A stretch of 64,000 bases of DNA from Palsa-504 sp963819785 (GCA_963819785.1 CAWFXW010000028.1:248001-312000), one strand, 5' to 3'; positions 51,673 to 60,767 are shown, counted from the stretch's first letter. Made by a program: numbers and translations. Notes: generated by a model from the letters alone, not told the origin.

Positions 51673-52398
51673 GTGCCGTATGTCGACCGTGGCGAGGCGA
51701 AGATCTGGTACACAGAGCAGGGGACAGGGTTTCCCGTGTTGACGCTGGCGCCAGGCGGGATGCGCTCGAGCGTGTCACTGTGGGAGATGGCGGCGATCAA
51801 CCCGCTGACCGCGTATGCCGGGCAGTACCAGATGATCGCGATGGATCAGCGCAACGCCGGCCAGTCCACCGGCCCGCTTGAGACCGGCGACCCGTGGGGC
51901 GCGTACGGGGCCGACCAGCTTGCGGTCATGGATCATCTCGGCATCGACCGGTTCCTGGTGTTCGGCTGCTGCATCGGCGGCCCGTTCATCCTGAAGCTGT
52001 GCGAACTCGCGCCGGAGCGAGTCGTCGCGGCTGTCCTCGAGCAGCCGGTCGGGATCATCGCGAGCAACCGGGAACTCTTTGACAACCTGTGGAAGCAGTG
52101 GGGTGAGCAGCTCATGAGCGAGCGCCACGATCTCGGCAGCGACGAGATCGAGGCGTTCGCCACCACGATGTGGGCTCCCGACTTCGCCGTCAGCGTGACA
52201 CGGGACCAGGTGCGGTCCTTCCGCACGCCGATGCTCGTCCTGCCCGGAGTCGATGAGTACCACCCGGCCGAGACCGGCCGCGAGATCGCCGCACTCGCGC
52301 CGTCCGCCGAGCTGCTCGAGCCGTGGAAGGACCCCGGGCATCTTCCCGCCGCCACCGAAGCGGTCAGCCGGTTCCTGCGAGACCACACCCCGCGCTAG
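51673..52398 (+). CDS. Alpha/beta hydrolase
   Basis: 241 residues from GTG 51673 (gagagga upstream). An early RGEAKIWYTEQGTGFPVLTLAPGG and AMDQRNAGQSTGP give the usual strand-loop start. The nucleophile elbow of most members is GxSxG, but here it reads FGCCIGGPF, so a Cys (GCCIGG) stands where Ser is usual. The acid loop LVLPGVDEYHPAETG and KDPGHLPAA provide a plausible Asp/Glu and His. The Cys nucleophile is as in dienelactone-type hydrolases. Substrate unknown. Confidence 0.82.
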   Translation: MPYVDRGEAKIWYTEQGTGFPVLTLAPGGMRSSVSLWEMAAINPLTAYAGQYQMIAMDQRNAGQSTGPLETGDPWGAYGADQLAVMDHLGIDRFLVFGCCIGGPFILKLCELAPERVVAAVLEQPVGIIASNRELFDNLWKQWGEQLMSERHDLGSDEIEAFATTMWAPDFAVSVTRDQVRSFRTPMLVLPGVDEYHPAETGREIAALAPSAELLEPWKDPGHLPAATEAVSRFLRDHTPR

Positions 52399-52626
52399 AA
52401 CACCAGCGAGTTGTGCCCGGCCCAGTAGCTGGCGTGCTTCGAGCCACCACGCCCGGGACGCCGGGCGCACCGGCCGCATGACCCACGAATCAACGAAGGG
52501 CAAAGTTACAGCTCTTGGCCTATCACAGGTAGTGACTGTCGGCGGTCGGCTTAGCTGACGGTCTGGTGCCGATTACGAATTTACGAAGACTGTCCAGTTC
52601 AGGCGTTCCCCGCATCGTCTCCGCGT

Positions 52627-52992
52627 ATGGTTGCGCCCGTGCCAGCCGTAGATGACTACTTCAACAGCCTGGACGCGTCAACGCGGGCCGCTTTTGAGCA
52701 TATCCGCGACCTGGCGATAGAGATCGTGCCCGAGGCCGGACAGGGGACGAGCTACGGGATGGCCGCACTTACGTACAACCAGAAGCCCTTGCTCGCTTTT
52801 CTGGCTGCCAAGCATCACCTCAGCATCTTTCCGTTCAGTTCCCAGGTCGTCGACGCGGTGCGCGACCGGCTGGCACCCTTCGATCTGTCCAGGGGAACCA
52901 TCCGGTTCACCGCCGCCACGCCACTGCCGGACGAGGTCGTGCGTGACATCGTCCGGCACCGGATCCAGCAGATCGCCGGTTCCACCCGCTGA
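52627..52992 (+). CDS. DUF1801 family protein
   Basis: 121 residues from ATG 52627. AVDDYFNSLDASTRAAFEHIRDLAIEIVPEAGQGTSYGMAALTYNQKPLLAFLAAKHHLSIFPFSSQVVDAVRDRLAPFDLSRGTIRF is a full DUF1801 (YdhG-like) domain; some relatives are described as iron chaperone-like. No function is proven here. The 228 bp upstream hold no gene. Confidence 0.9.
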   Translation: MVAPVPAVDDYFNSLDASTRAAFEHIRDLAIEIVPEAGQGTSYGMAALTYNQKPLLAFLAAKHHLSIFPFSSQVVDAVRDRLAPFDLSRGTIRFTAATPLPDEVVRDIVRHRIQQIAGSTR

Positions 52993-53189
52993 GATGCCGC
53001 GCCAGGTACCGGCCGGGTACCCGGACAGAACGGTCACCGGCGTGAGCAGCCGGCAGCAGATACACGCGGTGTCCCTGGCCGCGGGGCCACGAGCTGGCGG
53101 CCCGGCGCGGAACTGACCGGCACGCTATGTACACGGATCGATAACGTCCCGGTGCCGGCCCGGCAACATCCCCGGCCCATAGTGGAGCC

Positions 53190-53621
53190 ATGACCGCACC
53201 CGGACCGAAGCACATCGCCCTGGTCGCACACGACGACAGGAAAGGTGACCTCCTCGAGTGGGCCGAGTACAACCGTGACGTCCTCGCCAGTCACGTCCTG
53301 TATGCGACCGGCACGACCGGCCAGATGCTGGGCGACCGCCTGGACCTGCCCGTCACCTGCTTCCAGAGCGGGCCACTCGGCGGTGACCAGCAGATCGGCG
53401 CGCTGATCGCCTCCGGCGACCTTGACATGCTCGTCTTCTTCTGGGACCCGATGAGCCCGCAGCCGCATGACTCAGATGTCAAGGCCCTGGTCAGGATCGC
53501 GGTGGTGTGGGACATCCCGATCGCCTGCAACCGCACCAGCGCCGACTACCTGATCACCTCCCCGCTGCTGCGCCAGGCCCGCCGCGCCGGCCGCCTTCCG
53601 CTCAGCGGTGCCCGCGCCTGA
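53190..53621 (+). CDS. mgsA: Methylglyoxal synthase
   Basis: 143 residues. It converts dihydroxyacetone phosphate to methylglyoxal and phosphate, a bypass of lower glycolysis. The match to MgsA is clear: KHIALVAHDDRK (His14, Lys18), HVLYATGTTGQ, SGPLGGDQQIGALI with the catalytic Asp66, FFWDP with Asp86, and HDSDVKALVRIAVVWDIPIACN with His93. It is slightly shorter than the E. coli enzyme (152). The gene stands alone. Confidence 0.95.
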   Translation: MTAPGPKHIALVAHDDRKGDLLEWAEYNRDVLASHVLYATGTTGQMLGDRLDLPVTCFQSGPLGGDQQIGALIASGDLDMLVFFWDPMSPQPHDSDVKALVRIAVVWDIPIACNRTSADYLITSPLLRQARRAGRLPLSGARA

Positions 53622-53782
53622 TAAGCACGCCAGAAGCGCGCAGGCCCGGCCGCCGGGACAACGCGGCACCGCCCGCCGACGCGCTGCCCGTCGATCTGGA
53701 GAACGGCGATGATGGTCTGCATGCGGGGTCCTGGCGGTCCGCGGTCCTCAGGTCGGCGCGTGGCGGCCCGGCCTTGCCTGTT

Positions 53783-55112
53783 TCAGCCTGCGGTTGTCGG
53801 CGTGGGCGAGGCAGAGGGGGCCGCGGGAGACGTAGACCAGGCAGGTGCCGCGGCGGGGCTGGCCTCCGCCAGCGTGGTTGTGGTGACCGGCCCGGCGGAG
53901 CTGCCCTTCAGCCAGGCTGCCCAGGACTCCTGCCAGTAGCCCCAGCCGTTGTCCCAGGCGAGCACGCGCGGCGTGCCGGTGATAGCCACCGGATCGCCCC
54001 GGTAGGCGGTGTGCCGCCACCAGGCCGCGTCGCCGGCGCCCATCCGGACGCAGCCGTGGCTGCAGTTCTCATGGCCCAGGCACCACAAGCCACCGGGGCT
54101 CTGGTGCATGTACTCGCCGCTGTCGGAGATCTGCACGTCGTCGTAGACGAGCTCGTGGTAATACCCGGGCTGGTCCGGCTTGATGTTAGGCGAGGTCATC
54201 CATACCGAGTCGTAGCTGCCCATGGTGAGGTGAACGCCGCTGGTGGTGTAGAAGTCGTTGCCGACGGAGTCGTAGCCGCCCATCCCGCCGCTGACCGGGA
54301 TCTTCCTGGCGAGCGACCCGTTGACATAGAAGCGGGCCAGATCGGTCTTCAGGTTGACCTTGACGACATGCGAATCGCCGATCGTGAACGAATGGCTCAG
54401 GTCGCTCACGCCCCATAGGCCCGGCCCGCCGGGGACGCCGGTCAGGTGCGCGGTGAGCAGCACCTGCTCGTGGGCCGGCCAGTAGTTCTGGGTACGGAAG
54501 ACAACCTCGCTGTCTGAGGCCCAGAACCACGCGCCGGTGACCGGGACGTTGCTGCTGACCTCAAGGGCATGCTCCACCGCGGCCCGGTCCGAGCGGTCCA
54601 CATCGTAGTTGAGGTCGACGATGATCGGCATGCCGACGCCGGCGGTCTCACCGGAGCCGGGAGTAATGCTGCTGATCTGCAGGATGCGAGCCGCCCTCCT
54701 GGTGGTGAAATGCGTGACCTCGGTCGTCGCCACGCCCTGGCTGTTCCTGGCGATGGCGGTGACAGTGTATGAGGTGGCGGGCTTCAGCCCCCATCGCGTC
54801 GACCAGCTCGTGCTGCCCGGCCCGTACCGCCCGGTGACGGCGGAGTTGGCGGACGCCACCGTGACCTGGGTAAGCGTGCCTCTGAACGCCGTGATCTGCA
54901 CCTGGGCGTCGGGAGTGACCCGCGCCGTGCCGTCGGCCGGCGTCACGGTCACGACCGCGGGCGGCACCGGTTTGGCGGGCCAGCCGCTGTACGACCGTAT
55001 GCTCTGGCATCACCGGGCCCGTCGTCGCCACATACGTAATCCCGCCCGCCAGCACGAGTGCGGCAGCCCCCGCGACCAGCCATCGTTCGTTCCGCACTGC
55101 GGGCCTCGCCAT
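53783..55112 (-). CDS. L,D-transpeptidase (YkuD) with Ig-like domains, frameshifted near the start
   Basis: These enzymes make 3-3 cross-links in peptidoglycan. The start ATG 55112 opens MARPAVRNERWLVAGAAALVLAGGITYVATTG, a membrane anchor. At about 54975 a one-base shift joins it to AKPVPPAVVTVTPADGTARVTPDAQV, two Ig-like modules (residues ~50-230), then the YkuD domain with YMHQSPGGLWCLGHENCSHGCVRMG holding the catalytic Cys. A Ser/Thr/Pro tail follows. Layout matches actinobacterial Ldt proteins of the LdtMt2 type. Repaired length is about 443 residues. Confidence 0.9.
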
Positions 55113-55220
55113 CCACGAAGGACCTGAGATTAAGCGGAATAGTACCGGTACCTGCAGGATGCCCGGCCCACCTGGCCACGGCCTGGACCGGCCACAGAAG
55201 GCCTTCTTCTGAGCGTCCGG

Positions 55221-55574
55221 CTATGCCCCCGATTCGGGAGAGCCGGACGAGTGCGGATCGGCTCCTCGGCTCTGGTTCGAGGCGACCTGGAGGTAGTCGG
55301 TGAAGATGACGGGTCCGGCAGTGAGCTCGGGCTGGTAGACCTCCTCGAACTTCCGCACCGCGGCGGAGGCGCCGTGCGCCTGGTGCGCTGTCTCGTCGGC
55401 GAACTCGAAGAGGTGGACGAACCGGGTCGGGTCGCTTTGCTGCTGCCACGCGGTGTAGATCCGGGTGCCGGGCTCATGCTTGGTCACGTATTCGACGAAC
55501 TCGGCGATGGCCGCCTTGACCTTGTCTACCGCACCGGGATTCACCTGGTAGTGGGCGGTCTGGTAGACGGGCAT
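55221..55574 (-). CDS. Antibiotic biosynthesis monooxygenase-like (ABM) protein
   Basis: 117 residues from ATG 55574 (gaggagga upstream). VYQTAHYQVNPGAVDKVKAAIAEFVEYVTKHEPGTRIYTAWQQQSDPTRFVHLFEFADETAHQAHGASAAVRKFEEVYQPEL is the dimeric ferredoxin-like ABM fold. Its promoter is shared with a divergent ArsR gene across a 78-bp gap carrying a palindrome, so it is probably the repressed target. The natural substrate is unknown. Confidence 0.88.
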   Translation of the reverse strand: MPVYQTAHYQVNPGAVDKVKAAIAEFVEYVTKHEPGTRIYTAWQQQSDPTRFVHLFEFADETAHQAHGASAAVRKFEEVYQPELTAGPVIFTDYLQVASNQSRGADPHSSGSPESGA

Positions 55575-55602
55575 GCGTGTCCTCCTCGGCACGGGCGAGC
55601 CA

Positions 55603-55626
55603 ATATTCAACAGATTTATTGAATAT
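55603..55626. promoter_or_regulatory. ArsR-type operator between ABM and ArsR genes
   Basis: ATATTCAA-cagattta-TTGAATAT, a perfect 8-bp inverted repeat with an 8-bp spacer. It is AT-rich in an otherwise GC-rich window and resembles known ArsR/SmtB operators (TTCAA...TTGAA). It is centred 40 bp upstream of the ABM start and 38 bp upstream of the ArsR start, so it can control both. Confidence 0.8.
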
Positions 55627-55652
55627 CACGATCCCAGGGTAAGGTCAACAAG

Positions 55653-55985
55653 GTGGTTGAAGATCTGGTCCTTGACCGCACCTATGCCGCGCTGGCCGAC
55701 CCGACCCGGCGAGCGCTGCTGGTCGCATTGCGCGAGGGCGAGGCGCGCATCACCGACCTGGCGGCTCCGCTGCCCATGACCTTCGCCGGCGTGTCGCGCC
55801 ACGTCGGCGTACTGGAGACGGCAGGACTGGTGAAGCGGGAGGTCCGGGGGCGCGAACACTGGCTGTCCCTTCAGCCGGATGCGCTCAGCTTGGCGGAGCG
55901 GTGGATCGGCGAGCAAACCTCGTTCTGGGCCCGCCGCGCGCAGGCACTGGCCCAGCGGCTGGAACGTGCGAAGGACTCGCGGTGA
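55653..55985 (+). CDS. ArsR/SmtB-family transcriptional repressor
   Basis: 110 residues from GTG 55653. YAALADPTRRALLVALREGEARITDLAAPLPMTFAGVSRHVGVLETAGLVKREVRGREHWLSLQPDAL is a complete winged helix. The CxC metal motif is absent, so it is a metal-independent member that senses another signal. Its stop overlaps the SRPBCC gene start (GTGA), so regulator and SRPBCC protein are co-translated. The palindrome upstream is its likely site. Confidence 0.94.
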   Translation: MVEDLVLDRTYAALADPTRRALLVALREGEARITDLAAPLPMTFAGVSRHVGVLETAGLVKREVRGREHWLSLQPDALSLAERWIGEQTSFWARRAQALAQRLERAKDSR

Positions 55986-56437
55986 GCGATCGCCCGGCGC
56001 GGGTAGCCGTGGTGCGCCAGCCCCTGCCGGCGCGACCGGACGTGGTCTTCGACGAGTGGACGGATGCGGCCAGGCTGGCCGAGTGGATGTGCCCCCACCC
56101 GGCCCGGTGCCTGAACGTGCAGGCAGATGCCCGCACCGGCGGCAGGCTGAGCTTCGATATCGAGGAAGCAGGCCGTACCTTCCAGGTCAGCGGGACATAC
56201 CTGACGCTGGAGCGGCCACACCGGGTGGCGTTCACCTGGACCTGCTCGACGTGGCCAGACCCGGCCATCCAGAGCATCGTCACGGTGACGATCGAGCCTG
56301 ATGGCGATGAGGCCTCGATCATGACCATCGAGCATGAACTGCTGCCCCCGGCCCTGGTCCAGCAGCACGCGCACGGATGGAAGGTCATCTCGACGCAACT
56401 CGCATCGCGCCTCCGCCTTGCCGGACGGAGCCGCTAA
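55982..56437 (+). CDS. SRPBCC (AHSA1-like) domain protein
   Basis: 151 residues from GTG 55982, overlapping the ArsR stop. VVFDEWTDAARLAEWMCPHPARCLNVQADARTGGRLSFDIEEAGRTFQVSGTYLTLERPHRVAFTWTCSTWPDP is an AHSA1-like START-superfamily domain that binds hydrophobic ligands. ArsR-SRPBCC pairs are a widespread two-gene unit. Ligand unknown. Its 3' end meets the convergent methyltransferase gene (4-bp overlap). Confidence 0.92.
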   Translation: MSDRPARVAVVRQPLPARPDVVFDEWTDAARLAEWMCPHPARCLNVQADARTGGRLSFDIEEAGRTFQVSGTYLTLERPHRVAFTWTCSTWPDPAIQSIVTVTIEPDGDEASIMTIEHELLPPALVQQHAHGWKVISTQLASRLRLAGRSR

Positions 56438-57084
56438 GAATCCCGGCTCCGCCGTGTCCACAAATGCCAGTCCTTGCCCTCGCGACGCAGTAGTCGCTTG
56501 ATCTCAGCTGCCTGCAATGGGAGGGACAAGGACAGGGCGGGTGGCCGTCCCGTAAACGCCTTGACCAGCGACGGCTCGACCTGCCCGACGCACCGCCAGA
56601 ATTGGCTATTGGCCGGTTCGAACACGCCCGCCCCCCAGGTGGTGACCGCCAGCACGCCGCCGGGCCGTACCAGGCGCCACATTTCCTGCATGAAAGCGGC
56701 CATGTCGGGGGCGAAGAACACGCCGAACACGCACAGCACCGCATCGACGCTGCCATCGGCCAGCCCGGTCCGGGTGGCGTCACCGCAGCGAAACTCGATG
56801 CTGGCCAGTCCCTGACGGGCGGCTTTGGCCCGGGCCAGCTCCAGCATCGGTGCGGCGGCGTCAATTCCCAGCACCTGTCCGGCCGGTCCCACGGCGTGAG
56901 CGGCGGGGATCGCCGATGCGCCCGCGCCGCAGCAAAGATCCAGCACAAAGGCACCGGGAGCCAGCGGCAGCCGTGACACGGCGGCAGACCCGAACCGGTC
57001 CCAGAAGCTCAGCGCGTCCCGGGTGTAATGATCGGCGGCAGCCCCGTAGATGCCCGCCGCGCGGCGCACATGATCATCGCTCAT
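56434..57084 (-). CDS. Class I SAM-dependent methyltransferase, unusual short C-terminus
   Basis: 216 residues from ATG 57084. FVLDLCCGAGASAIPAAHAVGPAGQVLGIDAAAPMLELARAKA is the SAM-binding motif I and II region, followed by EFRCGDATRTGLADGSVDAVLCVFGVFF and WRLVRPGGVLAVTTWG. Relatives continue with about 40-60 more residues. Here the sequence after VEPSLVKAFTGRPP changes character (LPLQAAEIKRLLRREGKDWHLWTRR) and stops. The C-terminus may come from rearrangement or from a different subfamily. Methyl acceptor unknown. Confidence 0.85.
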   Translation of the reverse strand: MSDDHVRRAAGIYGAAADHYTRDALSFWDRFGSAAVSRLPLAPGAFVLDLCCGAGASAIPAAHAVGPAGQVLGIDAAAPMLELARAKAARQGLASIEFRCGDATRTGLADGSVDAVLCVFGVFFAPDMAAFMQEMWRLVRPGGVLAVTTWGAGVFEPANSQFWRCVGQVEPSLVKAFTGRPPALSLSLPLQAAEIKRLLRREGKDWHLWTRRSRDS

Positions 57085-57303
57085 CGGGACTGGATCCTTT
57101 CCGGACAGCTTCCTTTGGCCACGGTCACCTTCACGAGTCATCCAGGTCGGCGCGGAGACCCTCTGGTCAGGTGCGGCGGCCGCGACCAGGCACGCCACGG
57201 TCACCTGGCGTGCAGAATGCCCGGATCTCATGCTCGTGAGCCGCAATAAGGCAGATCCGGTATGCCCAGACCCTGCCTCCCGGGGAGTCGTTACTGTTGC
57301 GCC

Positions 57304-58242
57304 ATGACGAAATTCGGTGTGCAGTTGCCCAATTTCTCGGGGTTTGGTCCGTCCGAGTTGTTCGGGCATGTGGCTGGCCTGGCCACGACGGCGGAACAGG
57401 CCGGGTTCGACTCGGTGTGGGTCATGGATCACTACTTCCAGCTGCCGTCGCTCGGCGGGCCGGACCAGCCGATGCTGGAGGCGTACACCCTGCTCGGGGC
57501 GCTGGCTGCGGTGACCAGGCGGGTGCAGCTCGGGACGCTGGTCACCGGTGTGACCTACCGCAACCCCGGGATCCTGGCCAAGATCGTCACGACGCTGGAC
57601 GTCATCTCGCGGGGGCGGGCCATCTTGGGCATCGGAGGCGCCTGGTACGACGTGGAGCACCAGGGACTCGGCATCGACTTCCCGGGTGCCGGGGTGCGCC
57701 TGGACATGCTGGAGGAAGCGGTCCAGGTCTGCCGGGCCATGTTCACCGGCGATGACGTGAGCTTCTCCGGCTCGCACTACCGGCTCGATCACGCCCGCAA
57801 CCTGCCCCGGCCGGTGCAGGCAGGCGGTCCGAAGATCATGATCGGCGGCGGCGGCGAGAAGCGGACGCTGCGGCTGGTGGCCCGCTACGCCGACATGTGC
57901 AACGTGACGGGCGACGTCAGCACGCTGGCCCGCAAGATCGGCGTGCTCCGCCGCCATTGCGCCGAGGTGGGCCGGGATCCAGCCGAGGTCGGCGTGACCT
58001 GGATGACCCCGCTGATACTTACCACGTCCAGCCAGAACACGGCGGAGGTGCGCGAGATGGTGGCGGCGGCCGTCCCTGCCGAGCAGATCGCCGGATTCAC
58101 CATTGGTCAGCCCCACGAGATTCCCGGCCTGGTGGCAGGTCACATCGAGGCCGGCGCCGACGAAGTGATCTTCAGCTTCGCCTTCGCCGACACCGCGGGA
58201 ATCACTGCGGTGGGTGAGGCATTCGGACTGGGCGGACAGTAG
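57304..58242 (+). CDS. LLM-class F420-dependent oxidoreductase
   Basis: 312 residues from ATG 57304. FGVQLPNFSGFGPSELFGHVAGLATTAEQAGFDSVWVMDHYFQLP, LGTLVTGVTYRNPGILAKIVTTLDVISRGRAILGIGGAWYDVEHQGLGIDFP and IGGGGEKRTLRLVARYADMCN are hallmarks of the luciferase-like, F420-binding (beta/alpha)8 family. Such enzymes reduce or oxidise small molecules with F420 in actinobacteria. The substrate is unknown. Full length. Confidence 0.94.
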   Translation: MTKFGVQLPNFSGFGPSELFGHVAGLATTAEQAGFDSVWVMDHYFQLPSLGGPDQPMLEAYTLLGALAAVTRRVQLGTLVTGVTYRNPGILAKIVTTLDVISRGRAILGIGGAWYDVEHQGLGIDFPGAGVRLDMLEEAVQVCRAMFTGDDVSFSGSHYRLDHARNLPRPVQAGGPKIMIGGGGEKRTLRLVARYADMCNVTGDVSTLARKIGVLRRHCAEVGRDPAEVGVTWMTPLILTTSSQNTAEVREMVAAAVPAEQIAGFTIGQPHEIPGLVAGHIEAGADEVIFSFAFADTAGITAVGEAFGLGGQ

Positions 58243-58327
58243 CGGCACCCGCTGATGTGCCACAGGTAGGCGCTGATGTGTGGCGTTGCGCAGCCCTGGA
58301 ACCGGGCGCGCGTGGCATGCTGCCAGC

Positions 58328-59344
58328 ATGCTGCCCCAGAGGATCCGGGCCCTGGACTATCACACGGCCGGGGAGCCGTTCCGGATCGTGGCAGACCCTC
58401 CGGTGCCGATCCCGGGGCGCACGGTGGCCGAGCGGCGAGCCGGGGCGATTGAGGATTCCGCAGTTCAGGGGCTGCGGGCGGTGCTGTGCTCCGAACCGCG
58501 CGGACACGCGGACATGTACGGCGGGTTCATCGTGCCGCCCGACGATCCGGGCGCTGACCTGGGCGTGCTGTTCTGGCACAAGGACGGCTTCTCGACCGCT
58601 TGCGGGCACGGCACCATCGCGCTAGGGGTCTGGGCAGTGGAAACCGGCCGGGTCGCGGCCCCGGAGACTGGTGCCGTAGACGTGGTGATCGATGTGCCGT
58701 CCGGGCGGGTGACCGCACGGGTGCACCGCGAGGACGCACGGGTGGTGGCCGTCGATTTCGTCAACGTCCCCAGCTGGGTGATCGCCCGCGACGTGCCGGT
58801 GACCACCTCCCTCGGCCAGGCCCGCGTGACCGTGGCCTACGGCGGGGCGATCTACGCGTCCCTGCCCGCCGACCAGCTTGGCCTGACCGTCACCCCGCAG
58901 CGCCTGAGTGACCTCATCGCGGCCGGCCGCGAGATCAAGTGGGCCCTCAACGACGCCGAACTGGCCGTGCACCCGGCCGACCCGCGCTTGAACGGCATCT
59001 ACGGCACGATCTGGTTCGAGGACCTGGGTGATGCCGGCGGACAGGTGCACCAGCGCAACGTGACCATCTTCGCCGACGGCGAGGTCGACCGGTCCCCGTG
59101 TGGTTCGGGTACCTGCGCCCGGCTCGCGGTGCTGGCCGCCGACGGCCGCCTGCCGGCCGGCACCGCGCTGCGGCACGAGTCCATCATCGGCACCACGTTC
59201 ACCGGGACCGTGCTCGCCACCGTCGACGCCGGCGGGCGCTCGGCCATCCTCCCCCAGGTCACCGGAACGGCATACCGCACCGGGGAGCACGTGTTCTGGA
59301 TCGACCCGCACGACCCGCTGGTCCCCGGATTCGTGCTGCGGTGA
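58328..59344 (+). CDS. Proline racemase family enzyme (both catalytic Cys present)
   Basis: 338 residues from ATG 58328. Both active-site cysteines are kept: Cys92 (TACGHGTIALG) and Cys258 (DRSPCGSGTCARLA). The family enzymes are proline racemase or 4-hydroxyproline 2-epimerase when both are Cys, whereas trans-3-hydroxyproline dehydratases replace the second with Thr. A racemase or epimerase is therefore more likely. ALDYHTAGEPFRIV and RNVTIFADGEVDRSP are further marks. Its stop overlaps the start of an MFS gene (GTGA), so a transporter of a related amino acid is a natural guess. Confidence 0.92.
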   Translation: MLPQRIRALDYHTAGEPFRIVADPPVPIPGRTVAERRAGAIEDSAVQGLRAVLCSEPRGHADMYGGFIVPPDDPGADLGVLFWHKDGFSTACGHGTIALGVWAVETGRVAAPETGAVDVVIDVPSGRVTARVHREDARVVAVDFVNVPSWVIARDVPVTTSLGQARVTVAYGGAIYASLPADQLGLTVTPQRLSDLIAAGREIKWALNDAELAVHPADPRLNGIYGTIWFEDLGDAGGQVHQRNVTIFADGEVDRSPCGSGTCARLAVLAADGRLPAGTALRHESIIGTTFTGTVLATVDAGGRSAILPQVTGTAYRTGEHVFWIDPHDPLVPGFVLR

Positions 59345-60603
59345 GATCCTCAGGGACGTCTGCTTCCGCCGCAGCCGTTGCAAAACCGGGGCGCGGCCCG
59401 TTCGCTGACCTGCCGCGCGAGGCCGCGATTTTGTCCGCGGTGGCGTTCACCGTGGCGCTCGGCTACGGGATCGTGGCGCCGAGCATCCCCGCCTTTGCCC
59501 GCCAGTTCGGTGTCGGCGTCGCCGCAGCGGCGAGCGTGATCAGCGCGTTCGCGCTGATGCGAGTCGCGTTCGCGTTGCCGGCCGGCCGGCTGGTGGACCG
59601 GTTCGGCTCGCGGCAGGTGATGGCGATTGGCATCGCCGTCGTCGCGGTCAGTAGCATGCTGGCCGGATTCTCGCGGTCGTTCGCCCAGCTACTGGTGCTG
59701 CGCGGCGTGGGCGGACTTGGCTCGGCCATGTTCTCGGTGAGCGCCCAGGCGCTGCTGCTGGCCAGCGTCCCGGCCGGCCAGCGGGGCCGGGCCAGCGGCC
59801 TGTACACCGGCGGGTTCCTGCTCGGCGGGATCACCGGCCCGGCGCTCGGCGGGGTGGTCGCCGCTTGGTCGCTGCGCGCGCCTTTCTTCCTGTATGCCGC
59901 GCTGCTCGTGGTGCCGGCGGTGATCGCCGCGGTCGCGCTCGCCCCGGTGGCGCGTCCAGTGACCCCGCGGGCAACCGCCAGCCCGCGGGAGAGCCTGGCC
60001 GTGCTGGCCGGGGCGCTGCGCAGCCGTGCCTACCAGGCGGTCGCGGCAGTGAACCTCGCCGACGGCTTCGCCGTGCTGGGCATCCGCGGCGCGATCATCC
60101 CGCTGTTCGTCCGCGACTCGCTGCACCGCTCGGCGACCTGGACGGGCATCGGGTTCGGTGTGTTCGCGGCCCTGAACGCGGCGGCGCTGCTGCCCGCCGG
60201 CCGGGCGGCGGACACGCTCGGCCGGCGGCCGGTCATGGTGGCGGGCTGCGCGATCTCCGCGGCCGGCCTGTTGCTGCTCGCCGTGCTACCCGGCCTGTGG
60301 GCGTATCTGGGTGCGCTCGCGGTGGCCGGCGCCGGGTCCGGGCTGCTTGACGTCGCGCCGTCGGCAATGCTCGGCGACCTGCTCAGCGCACAGGCCCGCC
60401 AAGGCGGCATCCTGGTCGCGTTCTTCCAGATGGCGGGCGACGCCGGCACGGTCACCGGGCCGGTCGTGGCAGGGTTGCTCGTGGACGGCGCGTCTTACCC
60501 AGCGGCGTTCGGCGTGGCTGGCGGCGTGCTTGCCGCCGCCGCCCTGCTCGCTCTCATCACCCCGGAAGGTCATTACGACCGGGGTGCCAGAGCTGCACCG
60601 TGA
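59341..60603 (+). CDS. MFS transporter, coupled to proline racemase-like gene
   Basis: 420 residues from GTG 59341. Twelve membrane helices are expected: FTVALGYGIVAPSIPAFARQFG, the motif-A loop RLVDRFGSRQ, GVGGLGSAMFSVSAQALLLASVPAGQRGRASGLYTGGFLLGGITGPALGG (the exporter motif C region), and SAMLGDLLSAQARQGGILVAFFQMAGDAGTVTGPVVAG. It belongs to the drug:H+ antiporter-like group. Overlap with the racemase gene suggests shared substrate chemistry or simple co-regulation. Confidence 0.9.
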   Translation: MRSSGTSASAAAVAKPGRGPFADLPREAAILSAVAFTVALGYGIVAPSIPAFARQFGVGVAAAASVISAFALMRVAFALPAGRLVDRFGSRQVMAIGIAVVAVSSMLAGFSRSFAQLLVLRGVGGLGSAMFSVSAQALLLASVPAGQRGRASGLYTGGFLLGGITGPALGGVVAAWSLRAPFFLYAALLVVPAVIAAVALAPVARPVTPRATASPRESLAVLAGALRSRAYQAVAAVNLADGFAVLGIRGAIIPLFVRDSLHRSATWTGIGFGVFAALNAAALLPAGRAADTLGRRPVMVAGCAISAAGLLLLAVLPGLWAYLGALAVAGAGSGLLDVAPSAMLGDLLSAQARQGGILVAFFQMAGDAGTVTGPVVAGLLVDGASYPAAFGVAGGVLAAAALLALITPEGHYDRGARAAP

Positions 60604-60767
60604 GGTGGGCACAGTCCCGGCCGCAGGCGCCTGCGCGGAGCCGGGCGTGCAAGCCTGCGCCTGGTCGACGGGAGATATTTCGCGGGCGCGTGTCGAGGCG
60701 GGCGGCCCGGCTCCGACCCTCTAGTACCGGCGGCCGACGGGGCCGCCGCCGGACAGGAGGAGCAGGA

